A stretch of 7,179 nt of DNA, taken from an uncultured Prevotellaceae bacterium. Its GTDB lineage: Bacteria; Bacteroidota; Bacteroidia; Bacteroidales; Muribaculaceae. Positions within the stretch are counted from its first letter, which is position 1; every line of letters starts with the position of its first letter. Positions 5,518-7,179 of the stretch are shown piece after piece. The translations under genes and the position numbers were made by a program. The notes under the pieces are model-generated. The model worked only from the letters and a program-made list of their open reading frames with translations. It had not been told where the DNA came from and did not search any database. The stretch covers positions 1 to 7,179 of the forward strand of contig CALAVD010000086.1 of NCBI GenBank assembly GCA_937892085.1, written 5' to 3'.

Positions 5518-6378
5518 TCATCTTTCTTTGATGATGTTGATGATGCGCTTTGCGATGTGTGGGGCAGCATCGTTGCGGCATGGGGCGAAGCTGGGCCAGT
5601 CGTTGAAGTCGATGATTTTCACGTCGCCCTCGGCACCCACTATGCAGTCGCCGCCATATATCTCGATGTTCAACTCATCGGCAGCATGGTTACAGATGTT
5701 TTTCAGGTGCTTTAAGTCGAACTTCAGTCCCTGCGACTTGCCGTTGATGGCTTCGTGGCCATACTTGCTGTGTCCCTCGTCGAAGGGGTAGAACCAGAAG
5801 AAATAGTTGGTGCCACGCACGCCGTAGAACTTGATGAGGTCTCCCACGAGGTGCACGTTAATTACCGCCCGCTTGATGCCACGCAGGAAGTACTCTTGCA
5901 GCACCTCTTGTGCCTCCTCGCTGTGCCGCACATAGGACACATCCTCCTTGTGCATGGCATGGAAGTCGCCGCGCTTTATCCAGCAGCTCTGGAACCCGCT
6001 CTTCTTAAGGCGGTCTTTCACCACCTCGTCGGTGTTGACGATGAGGCTGTCGGGATAGGGGATGCCGTTGCCCAACAAGATGCGTGTCATGCGCTCGCGT
6101 GTGCAGTTCTCAATGCCGAAGCCCGAGTTGATGACCAGTTTTCCTTTGTTTTCCATCTCTTGCAGCTTGAGGATAGAGTTGTGCTCACGGCACATGTTCA
6201 CGATGATATCCTCCTTGATGTCGCTGTTGTTGAACTGCTCCTCGCTGTAGGTGTTGACGATGCACCCACGCTTTCGCAGCTGCTCGGCGACGGCGTTGAA
6301 TATTGCTGTGTCGTTGCCAATGTGATTTGGGGAGTAGGCCCCTGCCCTCATGACCCCTGCAATGTTGATATCGGCCAT
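5518..6378 (-). CDS. ATP-grasp enzyme of unknown substrate (286 aa)
   Basis: The fold is that of ATP-grasp ligases and kinases, the superfamily holding RimK, glutathione synthetase and inositol polyphosphate 5/6-kinase. Residues 1-85 form a pre-ATP-grasp domain; VINSGFGIENCTRERMTRIL (82-101) followed by GIPYPDSLIV matches the usual boundary. Lys135 in WIKRGD and Lys183 in DLIKFYGV are candidate ATP contacts, and GGDCIVGAEGDVKIIDFND (242-260) with Asp244, Asp257 and Asn259 fits the Mg-binding DxN strand, followed by WPSF. No signal peptide or membrane segment is seen. Superfamily members either join a carboxylate to an amine through an acyl phosphate or phosphorylate an alcohol; the sequence does not decide which. 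Its start is three bases after the nucleotidyltransferase stop, the tightest spacing in the locus, so the two are surely co-transcribed. Working guesses are an inositol or lipid kinase feeding the nucleotidyltransferase, or a ligase decorating the headgroup. Confidence 0.85.
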   Translation of the reverse strand: MADINIAGVMRAGAYSPNHIGNDTAIFNAVAEQLRKRGCIVNTYSEEQFNNSDIKEDIIVNMCREHNSILKLQEMENKGKLVINSGFGIENCTRERMTRILLGNGIPYPDSLIVNTDEVVKDRLKKSGFQSCWIKRGDFHAMHKEDVSYVRHSEEAQEVLQEYFLRGIKRAVINVHLVGDLIKFYGVRGTNYFFWFYPFDEGHSKYGHEAINGKSQGLKFDLKHLKNICNHAADELNIEIYGGDCIVGAEGDVKIIDFNDWPSFAPCRNDAAPHIAKRIINIIKER

Positions 6379-6411
6379 AGTTTATGAGTTTTGAGTTATC
6401 AGTTGTGAGTT
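6379..6411 (-). repeat. AACT-rich degenerate tract at the nucleotidyltransferase/ATP-grasp junction
   Basis: On the minus strand the tract contains four spaced AACT units (AACTCAC, AACTGAT, AACTCAA, AACTCAT, then AACT). It encodes the last nine residues of the nucleotidyltransferase, NSQLITQNS, the stop codon, and the three bases before the ATP-grasp ATG. Similar AACT-type units lie upstream of 1205, 4371 and 7101. The arrangement suggests repeat-derived spacer DNA that now contributes a short protein tail. Confidence 0.5.
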
Positions 6412-7101
6412 AATGAACGCTTGTGCCACGGCTATGTCGCTGGCATGATCCACGTCGATGATTTTGTCAATGCTGTAGGCTTTTAGCTTCATGCCGGCAG
6501 CGATGAGTGCGCGCTGGAAGTTGCGCATGCGCGAGATGCCATTCTCAATGCACTCGTTGAGGATGGGAAACGCCTTGTCGGTCATAGCATACACTCCCCC
6601 CGACACATATTTGGCGCCGTCGAAGGCTTCGTCGCAGAAGGCCTTGATGTTCATGCAGCGGTTTACGTCAACGTAGAGCGGTTTCTCGTCTTCGATGAAT
6701 GGCGTTACGGCCCACATCCCGTCGTGGCGGATGTCGGCTTCGAAGGCTGCGATGTACTTGGCGAAGTCCTCTTCACGAAAGATGGTATCGACGGTGGTGA
6801 GGCAGAACTTGCCAGGTTTCATCACCTTGCTCAGCTCCCAGAAGCTGTGCATGGAGCTTGGTGTGGATTTCACTATCACGTTGAGAGGCACATCAAGCTT
6901 CACCTTGTCGAGGAACTGCCGCACCTCGGGCATGAAGTCGTTGATGATAACCGAGATGCTCTCGGCATTGCAACGCATGAAGATGTTTATGAGCCGCATT
7001 ATCATGGGTTCGCCGTTGAGCTCAACGAGCGGTTTGGGCTTCTCCACACCCTCTTGTGCTAATCGCGAGCCTTCGCCTGCTGCTATTATCGCGTAATGCA
7101 T
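6382..7101 (-). CDS. Nucleotidyltransferase, probable CTP:inositol-1-phosphate cytidylyltransferase (239 aa)
   Basis: The N-terminus MHYAIIAAGEGSRL with KPKPLVEL (21-28) is the nucleotide-binding signature of the sugar-phosphate nucleotidyltransferase fold (GxGxR and PKPL, with Arg13 and Lys23 as expected ligands). Asp105 in TTVDT and Asp216/Asp218 in IIDVDHASD are the expected Mg-binding acidic residues, and VSGGVYAM (166-173) fits the sugar-binding region. The enzyme would join NTP and a sugar-like phosphate to give an NDP derivative and pyrophosphate in the cytosol. Neighbouring ino1 and CDP-alcohol phosphotransferase genes point to CTP plus inositol phosphate giving CDP-inositol, like the archaeal and Aquifex-type inositol phosphate cytidylyltransferases. 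Phosphocholine or glucose 1-phosphate cannot be excluded from sequence alone. The last nine residues come from a degenerate repeat tract, so the folded domain probably ends near residue 230. The ATG at 7101 immediately precedes the conserved fold; it follows an AACT-rich tract and the palindrome at 7143-7179. Confidence 0.87.
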   Translation of the reverse strand: MHYAIIAAGEGSRLAQEGVEKPKPLVELNGEPMIMRLINIFMRCNAESISVIINDFMPEVRQFLDKVKLDVPLNVIVKSTPSSMHSFWELSKVMKPGKFCLTTVDTIFREEDFAKYIAAFEADIRHDGMWAVTPFIEDEKPLYVDVNRCMNIKAFCDEAFDGAKYVSGGVYAMTDKAFPILNECIENGISRMRNFQRALIAAGMKLKAYSIDKIIDVDHASDIAVAQAFINSQLITQNS

Positions 7102-7142
7102 AAATGAGTTTATAATTTATGGTTTTTAGTTCGTAGTTCATC
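7102..7142 (-). repeat. AACT-rich tract before the nucleotidyltransferase start
   Basis: On the minus strand this leader reads as loosely repeated units GAACTAC, GAACTAA, AAACCAT, AAATTAT, AAACTCA directly before the ATG, with no Shine-Dalgarno sequence. Together with the adjacent palindrome it repeats the palindrome-tract-ATG layout seen before the HAD gene. Confidence 0.45.
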
Positions 7143-7179
7143 GTTGACGAACGCCGCGCTTGCGGCGCACTACACCAAC
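7143..7179. repeat. 37-base palindromic repeat, copy B (at window edge)
   Basis: The inner stem CGCCGC (7152-7157) pairs with GCGGCG (7162-7167) around a GCTT loop; the outer arms GTTGACG and CACCAAC are partly complementary, and on the minus strand all seven positions pair if two G-U wobbles are allowed. It matches copy A at 29 of 37 positions. It ends at the window edge, so a longer element cannot be excluded. It sits upstream of the first gene of the locus and might also be the 3' structure of an unseen gene to the right. Confidence 0.7.

Noticed and set aside
6401..6425. Possible third copy of the 37-base palindrome near TGAACGCTTGTGCC
   Set aside because: Only the GAACGC start matches; the stem is missing and the bases encode the conserved end of the nucleotidyltransferase.

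Overview
The window looks like chromosomal DNA from a Bacteroidales bacterium, most likely Prevotella or a near relative. The supporting signs are the kinds of protein encoded, start codons with little or no Shine-Dalgarno sequence, a promoter close to the Bacteroidetes TTTG/TAnnTTTG type, and a small predicted lipoprotein. This placement is inference; no rRNA or other marker gene is present. Every credible gene lies on the minus strand, so transcription runs from high to low coordinates.

The right-hand two thirds (about 7101 down to 1759) reads as a locus for making an inositol-containing phospholipid. In transcription order it encodes a sugar-nucleotidyltransferase-fold enzyme (probable CTP:inositol-1-phosphate cytidylyltransferase), an ATP-grasp enzyme of unknown substrate, a membrane CDP-alcohol phosphotransferase, a HAD-superfamily protein and, after a 588-base gap with its own promoter, myo-inositol-1-phosphate synthase (Ino1). 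A simple scheme is glucose 6-phosphate to inositol 1-phosphate (Ino1), then CDP-inositol (nucleotidyltransferase), then transfer of phospho-inositol to a lipid alcohol (CDP-alcohol phosphotransferase). This gives phosphatidylinositol or its ceramide analogue without a phosphatidylinositol-phosphate intermediate. The ATP-grasp and HAD proteins have no assigned place in that scheme and are the most interesting unknowns. From memory and unchecked, a second inositol-lipid route of this kind has been proposed for Prevotella, so the locus may be a member of that class rather than wholly new.

A stem-loop terminator follows ino1 and separates it from a TerB-like protein (1630-1304) and a small predicted lipoprotein (1205-999). 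After a 329-base non-coding stretch comes the first 223 codons of a B12-binding-type radical SAM protein, cut off by the left window edge.

The intergenic DNA has structure of its own. A 37-base imperfect palindrome occurs twice, at 4387-4423 and at the right edge 7143-7179, each time just upstream of a locus gene. Degenerate AACT-rich tracts sit directly before several start codons, and one of them encodes the last residues of the nucleotidyltransferase. No tRNA, rRNA, CRISPR array or transposase was seen.
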